A stretch of DNA of 64,000 nucleotides from Tubiluchus corallicola (lineage: Eukaryota; Priapulida; Priapulimorpha; Priapulimorphida; Tubiluchidae): the NCBI GenBank assembly GCA_030141605.1, contig JAQGDQ010000003.1:1137501-1201500 (forward strand), in the 5' to 3' direction. Shown here piece after piece: positions 18,139-29,625 of this stretch (position 1 is its first letter; each line of letters opens with the position of its first letter). Under the pieces are notes generated by a model that worked only from the letters and a program-made list of their open reading frames with translations, had not been told where the DNA came from and made no database searches. The position numbers were made by a program, and so were the translations under genes.

Positions 18139-18268
18139 CAGTTTTGACTGCAGCGCGAATCTCCATCAGACTCAGCCAGGCTGTTCTAGTGGGTTTGTGG
18201 AGAATCCCGGAGGCTCCCCCTGGAAGTGCACCATCAGCCTCCTCTGGACGACACAGCACGGCCGCTCA
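18139..18268. other. Orphan exon-like GC-rich block, open on both strands
   Basis: This roughly 125-bp block is far more GC-rich than its surroundings and has splice-like borders in both directions. On the minus strand, an AG precedes 18264 and the donor CTG|GTGAGT follows 18139. The 41-codon frame contains GALPGGASGILHKPTRTAWL. On the plus strand, TACTCACCAG precedes 18142 and CA|GTAAGC follows 18268, with a frame containing LTAARISIRLSQAVLVGLWR. I recognise neither peptide. It could be an exon of an unknown gene, a piece of a processed transcript, or part of a GC-rich mobile element. Confidence 0.3.
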
Positions 18269-18439
18269 GTAAGCTATGAATGTGCTTTTTTTCATTATTG
18301 AGTTTAACGTTGAAAAGCCATGATTAACGAACCTGAAAGCTTTTGATCTTTCAGCAATTAGCGAAGAATGAAGACGCTGGAAAAATTTGATTAAATTCCA
18401 CCAAATCAGGTAGTTTCACTTACAATCGGCTCAGATGAC

Positions 18440-18570
18440 GCGGTCGCGATGGCTCAATGGGTCGCGGCGGTAAGTGCGAGTCTCAGACCTGCCAAGTCTC
18501 ACGCACTTCGAGTTTTAACCTGTATCTCGCTCTCACACCTGCAAATCAACAAGTCCGCAAATCTCACGCA
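18440..18570 (+). repeat. Possible tRNA-derived (SINE-like) repeat
   Basis: The sequence tggctcaatgg at about 18450 matches a polymerase III A box (TGGCNNAGTGG). It is followed by repeated 'tctcacgca' and 'acctgc(c)aa' motifs at about 18491-18575. No convincing B box is present, so the assignment is weak. Confidence 0.25.
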
Positions 18571-20977
18571 TTTTAAATCAAAAGCCGATTTTATCCTTGT
18601 TTTCCTACTAATAATTATGATTTTATAAAAAGCGGCGGAGGTAGAAGTTACGCAGATAATTATGCAGCCTTATTTTTAACCATTACATGTGTTACATTTT
18701 AATCAAAAATATATATTCCTTTGATTATGTGTCCCATGCAGTAAATAACTAGTGCAAACCTCACGTTATTTGGCGGCTAAGGCCAATTATATTTCAGCTT
18801 GTAATTTTTGAAACGAAAATAAGTTACAAAAAAGGTGGAAGTAAAGCTATAACGTAACAATTATGCAAGTAGTGGTAAATGTCGTGTTTTTAATCATATT
18901 AAGATCAAAAGTTGAATCTGTTCAGTATTAATTAAGACAGTAAGTAATATCAAATCTATAAAAATAATAATTCGCAAACATTTAAGCATTCCGAAATACG
19001 CTCAAATGTAGGAGGAACGTGTTGGTGGGCGGAGCTCGAGTTTACAGCGCTCCCCTACACCCCTTACCTGAATTTTGAGTCTGACTACTTCCGTTCTCTA
19101 CCCGTTGACGTCTCTAATAGCAAGGTCTCGACGACAAGTCGGTAAACGTATATATAGCGCATAATTGATGTATTTCTGCACCAAGTCTTATAACTACAAC
19201 TGATAATTTAGGATATTGTCTGTAGACAATCTTCAAACTTTTTCACAGGAAATTTATCACCAACAGACTTTGTTAATTAACTTTTCAATAGCCTACTTTC
19301 TACCGAATGAGGATTTTTATTTTTCCAGACATACATATACATAAATATAATAGTATTAAATGAATTATTTAAATTTTAGTTTTTTTAAAGATCGGCTGAG
19401 AAGGGTTGTCTATTTCGCTCGAATTATTGTACCTAGATTAATATCAACCATAGATATTAAGGTTAAATGCTTGGAAATAGCTTCGAGATACTGCTTGTTT
19501 GTACTGCTTTCATTTTAGCTTTCAACACTGTCACAATTGCAAAATTCTAATTATTGTACTGTAAAAAAATCGAAGTTGATCACGGCAATCATTAAGAAAT
19601 TTAATTTCAAGGTGTTCTATTCAGTCACTGGAAATAAATCCATTTTAACTAGTGAGTCATTATGAGTGCATTACGTCTTCTGTTTCAAATTTAGATCCAG
19701 TCCCACTTTTTGACAGTTTCTCTGCTCTGATGAGGTTTTGTTTAAAAAAATAATTCATCATTATTAAATAATATTTGACTAATCAAGCATATACATATCA
19801 ATTAACATTTCTATGGTATCATCTCAATATTACAGGGAAACATGTTAAGCAGAGCATATTTGCATAACAGGCATAAAATCATGTATGAAACGTGCATTTT
19901 TGGCTTTAGTGCACTGCACTAGTTCTTAATGTTTTTTATTAAAAACCAGTTATTAAGGACATTTGCAATAAGTTAAACCACAGTTGATTAAATTGCTATG
20001 CACCTCATACTGCAATCAACAGCGCGAGCCACATTTACTAAGCATTGTCTTATTTAGCATAAAATTGCATATTGCTTCGAGCGTAAGAAAAATGCTTGGC
20101 GCACACCGTGCAGAAAGAAAAAACAGCTTTGATAAGCAGTTTTTTTATAAGTATAAGCACACAGATGTAAATATTATCGTGCTTTATGGGTAAAAAATCA
20201 TATATGCGCGTTTATATGTGTTAATAATATAAACAAATTTAAAACAGATACAGAGCCTTCGTGAAGCTATAGATCAACCTTACCAAGAATAGCCCAAGGT
20301 GTTATTCACGTTCTATTGAACATCATTCACCAAGTGGGTGTTATTTAAAATTCAGTAAGACTGATCAAACAAAAAACTCGTATTCAAGGCAAATGATTCT
20401 GTATGTTCGAAAATTTCTTGCTGGGCGTTCTAAACTCTCTTCTCGGTATTTTTTGAACACAGTTTCTTGTAATGTGTAAGGTAGGTTATGTTGTCGTAAA
20501 TTGTTAGTTGTTTTAACTAGTTCTGTTTCTATAATATATAGATCAATTTCACTGTATTTAATGGTCTTTAGTCTTTACTTCAATAAGATACCGTGATTAC
20601 CCATTTTAGGACTTTTTGATAGATTTTATTCAACTACAATAATATCGTTCTTTATGGTTTGGGCTCCATGAGACGGATGAACAATAAATTAATTGTTATT
20701 TCAGCTTTAGCTATTAATACTATGCCTAACATTTTCGTTATTTAGCTAAATATTCAGTGGCGAACTTATATAAAATGAAAATCAACATCTGCGTATGGAA
20801 CATTTGCCAAAAGTTTAGGTAATGGCTATCTTTTACTAGTGTATGTTCTTGTTGCGGGGTCCGTGGACTAACTATTGCTTAGCGCCATACATGACATTAT
20901 TGATTCATTGATACTAGCATGACTGACGAGTGACCTGCTGTCATAATTCACATCCCATTATTATCAGTACGAAAATT

Positions 20978-21022
20978 CATCATCATCATCATCATCTTCA
21001 TTGCCGTCGTCGTCGTCGTCGC
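20978..21022. repeat. (ATC)n and (GTC)n short runs
   Basis: Six ATC units followed by 'ttcattgcc' and about six GTC units, some 210 bases upstream of the ATG of SLC5 copy A. Confidence 0.8.
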
Positions 21023-21232
21023 CATTATCAGGTACAGCTTTAAACTGATGAAGAATAAAGAAACGTTGAAGACTAAAGTGTTGCTTCTCACTCATAGGGC
21101 TGGTAAATACGTAGTTATGGCTGCCGTAGCTGTTTTCGTCATACTGCAAGAATGCATGATGCTGGACGAAAGGAATACAGTAAACACACAAACATAGGAT
21201 CTGACCTTGACCTTGACCATCAAAGCTTGACC

Positions 21233-24200
21233 ATGGAGATTTTCACGCTGAATACCAGACACACACTTCAAATTGATTCTTGTGATGTCGCTGTAATCGC
21301 AATATATTTTATCTTCATTATTTGTGTTGGAATATGGGTAGGTGCCGAAGCATGTTTTCATATTTTATTAATGTACCACAGTAAACTGACACTTATTATC
21401 AGGGTTGTAAAAGTTCCCTAGTTTTAAGAATTAGTTCCATTTCCTAGCTCTTTAAAGAAAGGGAACTAATCATACATTCCTTTTCCAGTTCCAAATTCCG
21501 CTGTGGCAAAAGTTCTAATCAAAGTTCCTCGTCTCACGACTTTTTAAAAAAGGAACTAGTTCCAGTGGCAAGTTATTTAATACCTAAACCAACGAAAGCT
21601 ACCTAGTCAGAGACAGCAATGTGCAAGATGTAAAAAAGCCAAACACTAATTTTAGATGCAACTTGAGAAAGGAAATAATTTTAGTTCCAATTTCCTCTAT
21701 ATCAGAGAGTAGTTCGTAATTGCATTAACTTTTTGAAAGGAACTAGTTCCTCTTCCAAGTAGGCTATCTGTGAAAGGAGCTGTAGCTCCAACTATGTTCC
21801 ATTACAACCCTACTTGTTACGTAAAAAATGTTTACTGAGTGAATGGACCCCTAACTGACATTGGAAAATTTAAAAATTTTGCAGCGTATTTTGCAGTATT
21901 TTAGTTTTCGAATTTAGAAGTACTCGATGGCGAATAATGACAGAATTCCTTAATAAAGTGTGCGACTTAAATCATTCTCTAACAGCCGCAAGTCCTACTA
22001 CACAGAGAAATATTTCATTTATTTCGGTATTTCGATACTGATTTTAGATGTTAAATTTAGTGATGCGATGCAAGCTTGGTACAATGATGTAATCGACCAT
22101 GTCGACGTCTGCGGGAAAGCATTTATTGGAAAGCAAACGCTCATTTAGCAAATTTTTCTTTTGTTAAGTTCATTGGAGCATAAACAGGAGAATATTAATT
22201 AGTAGTACAATTTCGCAAGAAACACTTATTTATCGATCTCTAAATTGCATGTTTTATGTGTGCAGGCTGTTATCCGTGCTCATCGTGGCAGTGTCTCTGG
22301 CTACTTTTTGGCGGGTCAGAACATGACATGGTTTCCTGTAAGTTTACTGTTATACATTTTAGTTAAAGACACAATATTAGATCTGGGCATAAGTGCAACT
22401 TACTAGGAGTATAGAATAATCTTAGAGAGTTTGCCGCAAACTTCTATAATTGAACAGTCATGATAATTTTAATGTCTGGTAGGTCTTGCACGCTTGCAGA
22501 AGATTATCAGCTGTATATATGCCTCGTTTTGCTTAAATGCTGACAGTAATTATTGTTAATGGATGTACTTTTGAGATCATTTTGGTAGTCGTTTAAATTT
22601 CAAGAAGGAAAATTTCGCTGTAAGTGGAAAAGGAGTAATTATCTGTTTCAGAAAAAACACTCCTATTTATTAGTTCTATTTTTAGGTAGGAGCCTCGCTG
22701 TATTCCAGCAACATTGGCAGTGCAAGTTTTGTGGGTGTGGCAGGTACTGCTGCAGCTTCAGGAATTGCTGTATCAGCTTATGAGTTAACGGTAACTTTGC
22801 AAACTTTTTAGTGAGTTTATTTTATTACCTTTCTAGTAATTTAGATATCACAGCGAAATGAAATCACTTCGAAATGATTCGAATGAGATGCCTAAATATA
22901 TATGCCGCCTACACGTAGATTTCTTTTTCTTATAAAATGTCAGAACAAAGTTACATGACCAACTAGGAAGCCACAATTGTAACATCATGTAGTCAATTGG
23001 TAATATGTATGAGAAAAAACAATTCGCGCCATTTGTGAAAAGAATATAAACTATGTTCAATTTGTCATTATATTTTTATAGGGTTTATACTGTGTGCTAC
23101 TGCTTGGTTGGCTTTTTGTTCCTGTATACGTTGCTGGAGGTGTATACACAATGCCTGATTATTTACAAAAAAGATTTGGAGGAGAAAGGCTCAGAACTTA
23201 CCTGGCTGTACTAGCTCTTATTCAGTACATTTTTACTAAGATTTCGGTAAGTAGTAAGCTAGAGCTCAATGCATTTCATGTCAGACAGTTTGGCATTTGT
23301 TTTAGATTACCTCTGTTTAGTGGCCGATAACATTTCGGACTAAAACGTCCATTTATGAATGTGTCTTAGTCTGTCATTAAAATTATATTTACTAACTAAC
23401 TTACTTGCTTGCTCACTTATTTTGTTACTATACTGGTCCTTTGTTTAATGATCAAAACAGAATCCTTTGATCAAAATTGTTTAATGATGTAAATTTGCAG
23501 CTCTATCCTTAAGGCATAGCCATATGCATACTGCACGATAAACTAACAATTGGATAATTGATCCAAAAGGACCAGTGAGTCGAAAAACTTAATTTTCGGA
23601 AGGTATGGGTTAAGACACAAATTATTGGCCGTGGACCACTGGGCTAAGTGAAAAATGAACCTAGGCGTAAACATGACGCAAACTGTACGTATTATTTTGG
23701 CAAATTTGTTGTTCTGCTTTCGCGCTGCCGCTTGTCAAGCTACTGTTGCTGTTGCTGTTGCAGGCGCAATTACGTGGCGCTGTTCTATGCTGCAGTGTCA
23801 GTGTCACCGTTTATACAGTTATTAATACCGATATTTATGCTAATTGCATTAGCTGACATTTACTACTTTTTACTGCAGGTCGATATGTATGCTGGTGCGA
23901 TATTCATTCAGCAATCATTGGGCTGGAACATCTACCCTTCCATTATGTTTCTTCTTGCCATATCTACGATATTCACTATTACTGGCGGTTTGAAAGCAGT
24001 TATCTACACTGACGCAGTGCAAACAGTTATTATGTTAGTGGGTGCATTCGTCTTAACTGGAATAAGTAATTAAAATATAACCTTTTAAGTACCGTTAGTG
24101 ACTGTTCATTAGACGAACAATATTGCTAAAATTTACTAATAGATTTCTAAGCTTATGATACCTTTTTGAAAAGATATTTCTAATCTAGTTCCATAATTCG

Positions 24201-26454
24201 AACAAAAACCTTTGCTAATTTAACAAGTGGTATTCCATCAATTTTGAAAAATGTTGTCGAGGTAATGAAGATGACAAAGATGATAATGCCACTGTCGAAT
24301 ATGCTTTTGATAAACGAGATGACGATTGCAGTGATATTTATCCGTTTTATATCCTACAGGCTTTTACAAAATTGGTGGACTTAGTGTAATATACAAAGAA
24401 TTTTTAACAAGTATACCGCGGGTTCACACCATAAACAATGTAACCTGTGGCTCACCGCCAGCTAATTCCTTTCATCTGATGAGAGATGCAACAGAGTCGG
24501 TCTTTCCGTGGCCTGGCGTTGTCATTGGAATAACTTTACTTGGTGTGTGGTACTTTTGCACCGATCAGGTAACAAACGTCTTTTTGTTGTGCATAACCAT
24601 GTATGAGAAGAATATTAGATTACTTTCAAAACCATGTGTTCCGAGATTTTTTTAAATTGACCTGCTAACTGAGTAATTAATTAGCGCTAGTATTTTATTT
24701 AGTTCCATCAAGCTCATTGTATTTCTTTAACGGTATACGCCAATTCTTCTGTGGAGTGTAAGAACTAATTTTGTCAAGTGAAATGCAAAACTGACTCTAT
24801 CCCATTTTAGAATGTCTGTGCCTACATAAGACATAATGTAAAATATTCATTTAAGTTTATAAATTAGTTTATAATTTTCAAATATTTGTTTATAAGTTCT
24901 ATTTTTTCGATATTTCTTCAATTTTCAGGTATTAGTACAACGAATGTTGGCTGCAAAAAACATGCACCACGTGAAAGGAGGATCAGTTTTTGCTGGATAT
25001 CTTAAAGTTCTTCCATTATTTATAATGGTTTTTCCTGGAATGATCAGCAGAATTGCTTTTACTGGTAATTGTGTCTCGCAAGTCATATCGTGCCAGATCA
25101 CAAACTCACAAAATTTGTTTATAAACAAACGTATATTAATCTGTAAATTGGAATAGTTACTGAACATATAATCTACTCAAAGTTTTTAGATGTCATGTAG
25201 CATTAATTGAGCAAGAATATTTACGATTATTTTGCACCTCTCCCGGTTCAATGTTTCATGTTAAGACATTATCTTTACTGAGCTAGATTCTAGTCCTGCC
25301 AGAACTTCTTAAAACTAGTGGTCGATCCTGACGTTGTACTCCCACTGTGCTGAAAAAATGTATGAAAACATAATGGCAATGCAGCTTCAACGATTCTTAC
25401 TTTTCAGAGATTTTTTATCAACTGACTACTTTGTCGCGCACTTGTAAAGTTAATGCTATGTGCCAATATCAATACCAACTAATATATTTTTATATAAGAT
25501 ATACATTTACATCTACATTTTACTTATTTATTTCTTTTAGAAGAAGTAGCTTGTGTGGATCCTGATATTTGCGAGAAAGTTTGTAGAAATAGAGCGGGCT
25601 GTACCAATATCGCATACGCTAAGCTAGTGGTTGAATGGATGCCAACTGGTAACATTTTTAAATATATTTCTGTGATTAGTAGCACAACGTAAAATCTACG
25701 GCTACAAAACATTTTTTATATGAAGTTTATAAAACGATAAATATTATTAGCAATTATTTTTTATAGGAATACGTGGTTTGATGTTAGCCGCCATGACAGC
25801 TGCGCTGATGAGTTCTTTAACTTCTATATTTAACAGCTCTAGTGCAATTTTTACGATCGATATCTGGCCAAAAGTGAGGGGAAAGAAGCCCAGTGAAAAA
25901 GAATTAATGATTGTTGGCAGGTAAATAGACTGGCCAATATGTATGAGGCAAATGTCGTCCAGAAATTACTAACTTTTGCTCACATCTTTAAATAATTAAT
26001 AATTATGTAACTCACGTTTAGATGTTTAAATCGTGGTGTTGTGTTTAGAAAATGCATATTCATGTTTTCACTCATGAAAAAAAGGCAAGGCAAAATTACT
26101 CCAAAAATTTATACATTATTGCTCATTGTTTATTTTTGAAATTTTTATCTGTCATATATAACTTTGAATTATTTATCATCCTATTATACCTTTGTTACGC
26201 GTCAGTATTAATTTTATTTGTTTGTTAGGTTGTTTACATTGGCGCTGCTTTGTGTAGGTATAGCATGGATCCCAATTCTCTCAGTAGCTCACAGTGCCCA
26301 GTTATTTAACTATATTCAGGCTGTTACAGGATATTTTGCTCCGCCCGTTGCCAGCTGCTTCTTATTAGCTATTCTATGGAAGAGAACTACAGAGCCAGTA
26401 AGTGTTGGGAATTGATTTTGAACTAAAAATGACAATATACTACAATAACAACAA

Positions 26455-26541
<87 letters not shown>

Positions 26542-26565
26542 AAACAACAACAGCAGCAGCAGCAG

Positions 26566-26596
<31 letters not shown>

Positions 26597-28672
26597 ATAG
26601 AAAAAAACAAGAACACTAGTGGATAAAATTCGAGAAAAGCTGAAAAATAACCAGTAACACCAGTATCACTTCTGAGTAAAAAATTAATAAAACAAAACAA
26701 TGCACACTATAATTAATAGTTTATCGGTTAATAGAAGGCTATACACGGGTTGAGACAGACATTGAACTTTAATATGCGATGCAAGCAAATCTTCTAGGCT
26801 ATAGGTTATTGGTTAACGCAGCCCTTGGTTGATGTTATTTAAAACAAACAAAAAAAAACACAACGCATGTTCCCCATTTTGCAGTGGTCTTAGGCCACTA
26901 TAGGAAACTTACGTAGACAATCTTCACGTGGTAGCCTAGTCCACCTTCCTCGATCGATCGTTAAGTGATAAGACTCACGTCCTTGAAAACAATCCGCTCT
27001 TTTTCATAAACTTTGGGTTTCATTTGCACAGTATTCACTATCTCATTTTTTATTTTAGCAAAACGTTGAAACGTTTTTATTGGCGTTGTTAGTGTGATAT
27101 GTACCTCAGATATAATAAATACCTTTTAAATATTCAAAAATGTTTTGTGAATACACTGTATGTATTCAAAGGTAATTATTAAATTATCCTCTAACGCTCA
27201 CTTATTTCTAAGTAGCTCCAGATTTTTGGGTAGTCGCAGACATGTACCTCAAAACGGGTTACTGAGTTGCAAACATTGACATTACATTCATCTGTGCTTG
27301 AATGTGAAACTAAAAGCAAGTTTCATCGGTTTTCAGGGAGCATTTTGGGGACTAATGAGTGGACTCGTAGTTGGTGTAATCAGAATGGCTTTAGACTTCG
27401 GTTATGGAACACCATCTTGTGGTGAAGAAGACAATCGACCCGCTATCGTAGCAAATGTCCATTTTCTGCACTTTGCCATCATCCTTTTCGTCTTTTGCGT
27501 ACTCGTGACGATTGCTGTGTCGCTCTTGACAAAGCCGGTTTCTGATAAACAGTTAAAACGCCTAACATTTGCAACAAGGTTCGCTGAAATTAGTTTTGAC
27601 GATGTAGGAAGCGGTGACAATTCACAAGTTAATGCTCAATCTCCAGAAAGTGGAAATGTGGATGCAGCTGCTCCATCGGAAACAAAAGCAGGCAAGTATT
27701 GCAGAAAATGATAATACAGAAATTATTTAACAGATACTGTACATGTTAACCGACACTGCAAGAAGGTCACTTTCGTTCCAGGGACTGTTGGGCATAGATT
27801 TCTTTAGTCACAGCGCGTGTTAAACATATGCCGGTTCTTGAATGAACACATTATACTAATAGTAATAATAACCTTTATTTAAAGTCAGCTTTAATTCAGT
27901 AGCCTACACAAGCCATGAGGCTTTTATCGCCGACTGCAAACAATAAATTACACCTACATTAACAGAGATTGTTATTTTATTACTTCGCTTTTATCCTAAT
28001 TACCAACAGCAGGTACCATTTTTAAAGACTTTGGTATGAGCTAGCCGCGGTATCGAACACATAATCTCTCAGACGAAAAACATACACATTATCCATTAGA
28101 TATGCAGTCGAATGTGTCTAAATTATGAAAAACAATTAGGCTAAGCTGCTCTATTTTGTAACACACATTTAAACTCCAGCTGCTCATACGGTCCTCTTCC
28201 GAAGTGGACGAATGGACATCAAATCTTGTCATTCGGTTATCTGTCACTGAACATTGTACATCACAAAAGTGATAATGTTTTCAGTTTTATAACCAATTTA
28301 TATTCAGTGATAGCTGACTGAAATAAATGAACAACCAAACAAACAACATCATAAAATGGTAGAAATAAGATATGCCTACTTCTTAAAAAAGAGATGAATT
28401 GTACACCTTTAGACGATCGTTGTAGGGATCGATCATTATTGATCCGTGAAAGTAAAAAAGCCGGGAAAAATACAAAGCAAAAAAGTCAAAAGTAAAAACT
28501 GGTTATTGGATAAACACGGGAACTGTCCTTAAAATAGGTTTGTAAATGATACTTAAAAAAGCGCTGGTCTGGATTCGTAATCGTTTTACTTGTAAAGCTA
28601 AGATATTATAGTTAAGTTATATGTAAGTTAAGCTATTATGATATGTAATTACGATATATCCGATATCCGATA

Positions 28673-28720
<48 letters not shown>

Positions 28721-29625
28721 GATTTTATTCGCACACATTACATATGCATGTATGTATATTATTTAATTTTGTATTCTTGTAATTTTTACTGTGATGTAAT
28801 GGTAACAAATACTAATGGCATCTCACAAATTGAAAAAACCTATTACATCTGCTTTAGCAAATTTTATCTAACGGCATTATTTTGTCGCTGACACAGAAAT
28901 ACTGGCCTTGTTTCTTACTTTCTAGCAAATGCAAATTTCTAATAACTACTCCTAAGTTAAAGTAAAGCCGCTGTACATAATATGCATGTACACACTTATT
29001 GTCCGGTAATGTTTATACGCGTGCATTACGCTTTTTGTCGAAACTTGCGTATGCAAGAAATTACTGTGCCCAACATGTCGTGTGCCCTATCTGTTCTTGA
29101 TGCGTGAATCCAAAAGTATCTTGGTCAATATACGCCGTGTACCACAACGCATGTGTGTACATAAGTAAATGCGTCAGTTGTGTTGTGTGTCTAAAGTAAA
29201 TGTCCCTGCGCCAAAAAGTTTGAGGCGAAAGTGGCTTTGCCAAAAAGTTTGTGCCAAAAAAAACCTTAGCACCCAAATGCAGTGGCAGCTGCAGACTGCT
29301 ACAGCTGCAAATTATACTACAGTACTATACTACGTCTAATATTATTAATCGATTTATAATGAATTTATAAGTACTTAGGTACTGAATGTGAGCAGTTACA
29401 ACATTAACCTATTTTTTGTGTTTAGATCGTTCTAGTGTACTCTGGAATTTATTTTGTGCCCTTGTATGTGGGGCTGAAAGTCTGGAAGAGCGCACAATTC
29501 ATCGTGCACAAGAAAAACAACATCTCCACTCTATCATCGAGGATCCCAAATGGCGTCTCTTTGCGAATGTTAATGCAGCGTTAGTGGCTTCATTCGGTGT
29601 ATTTGTCTGGGTCTTATTCTGGTGA
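21233..29625 (+). CDS. SLC5 sodium/solute cotransporter, SGLT4/5-like, tandem copy A
   Basis: Twelve exons: 21233-21337, 22266-22337, 22686-22790, 23082-23246, 23879-24065, 24360-24568, 24929-25064, 25541-25648, 25767-25920, 26229-26397, 27337-27691, 29426-29625 (TGA); 654 residues. The ATG has a good context (ccatgg). The order matches the 14-helix SGLT fold: TM1 [114 protein letters not shown], the Cys-rich loop [29 protein letters not shown] (sodium-site serines), [13 protein letters not shown], and a last helix ending in FVWVLFW. The family imports sugars or polyols with Na+ across the plasma membrane. The Cys-loop, [10 protein letters not shown] and other signatures are closest to SLC5A9/SLC5A10. 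Compared with SGLT1, the His83, Thr287 and Trp291 positions read Ser, Gly and Phe. Intron 11 uses a GC donor. Confidence 0.93.
21399..21811. mobile_element. hAT-like miniature inverted-repeat element
   Basis: The left end is agggttgtaaaagttcc. The right end is gttccattacaaccct, whose reverse complement starts with the same ten bases, agggttgtaa. Flanks acttatta (21391-21398) and acttgtta (21812-21819) match in 7 of 8 bases, the target duplication length of hAT elements. The roughly 413-bp body carries many aagttcc/ggaact motifs, including two copies of the palindrome ggaactagttcc (21552-21563 and 21739-21750), and has no transposase frame. It sits in intron 1 of SLC5 copy A. Confidence 0.65.
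26443..26596. repeat. (CAG/CAA)n array in intron 10 of SLC5 copy A
   Basis: About 50 triplets alternate in blocks of CAG and CAA, starting 45 bases after exon 10. The long poly-Ser/Asn and poly-Leu frames are artefacts. Copy B has a CAA array at the corresponding place. Confidence 0.95.
27870..27960 (-). mobile_element. LINE 3' end, same family as 8471
   Basis: The minus strand ends in gactttaaataaaggtta and then an ATT-rich tail, preceded by sequence related to 8471-8560 (the block around gcttttat..ccgactg). It lies in intron 11 of SLC5 copy A. Only the 3' end is recognisable. Confidence 0.4.
28675..28719. repeat. (AT)n microsatellite
   Basis: About 22 AT units in intron 11 of SLC5 copy A, flanked by short degenerate 'gatat' palindromes. 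Confidence 0.9.

Larger units (their letters stand above)
17355..21232. other. Intergenic region between the beta-lactamase and first SLC5 gene
   Basis: After the beta-lactamase poly(A) signal this region has a GTGA microsatellite, an orphan exon-like GC-rich block (18139-18268), a possible tRNA-derived repeat (18440-18570) and a GC-richer patch at about 19010-19140. A TATA-like 'gtatatatagcg' at about 19149 follows that patch. The patch could be a promoter for the SLC5 gene at 21233, but nothing directly links them. Short ATC and GTC runs lie at 20978-21022. The remaining sequence is AT-rich without supported genes. Confidence 0.4.

Noticed and set aside
26402-26700. Poly-Ser/Asn and poly-Leu frames
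   Set aside because: They are artefacts of the CAG/CAA triplet array in an SLC5 intron.
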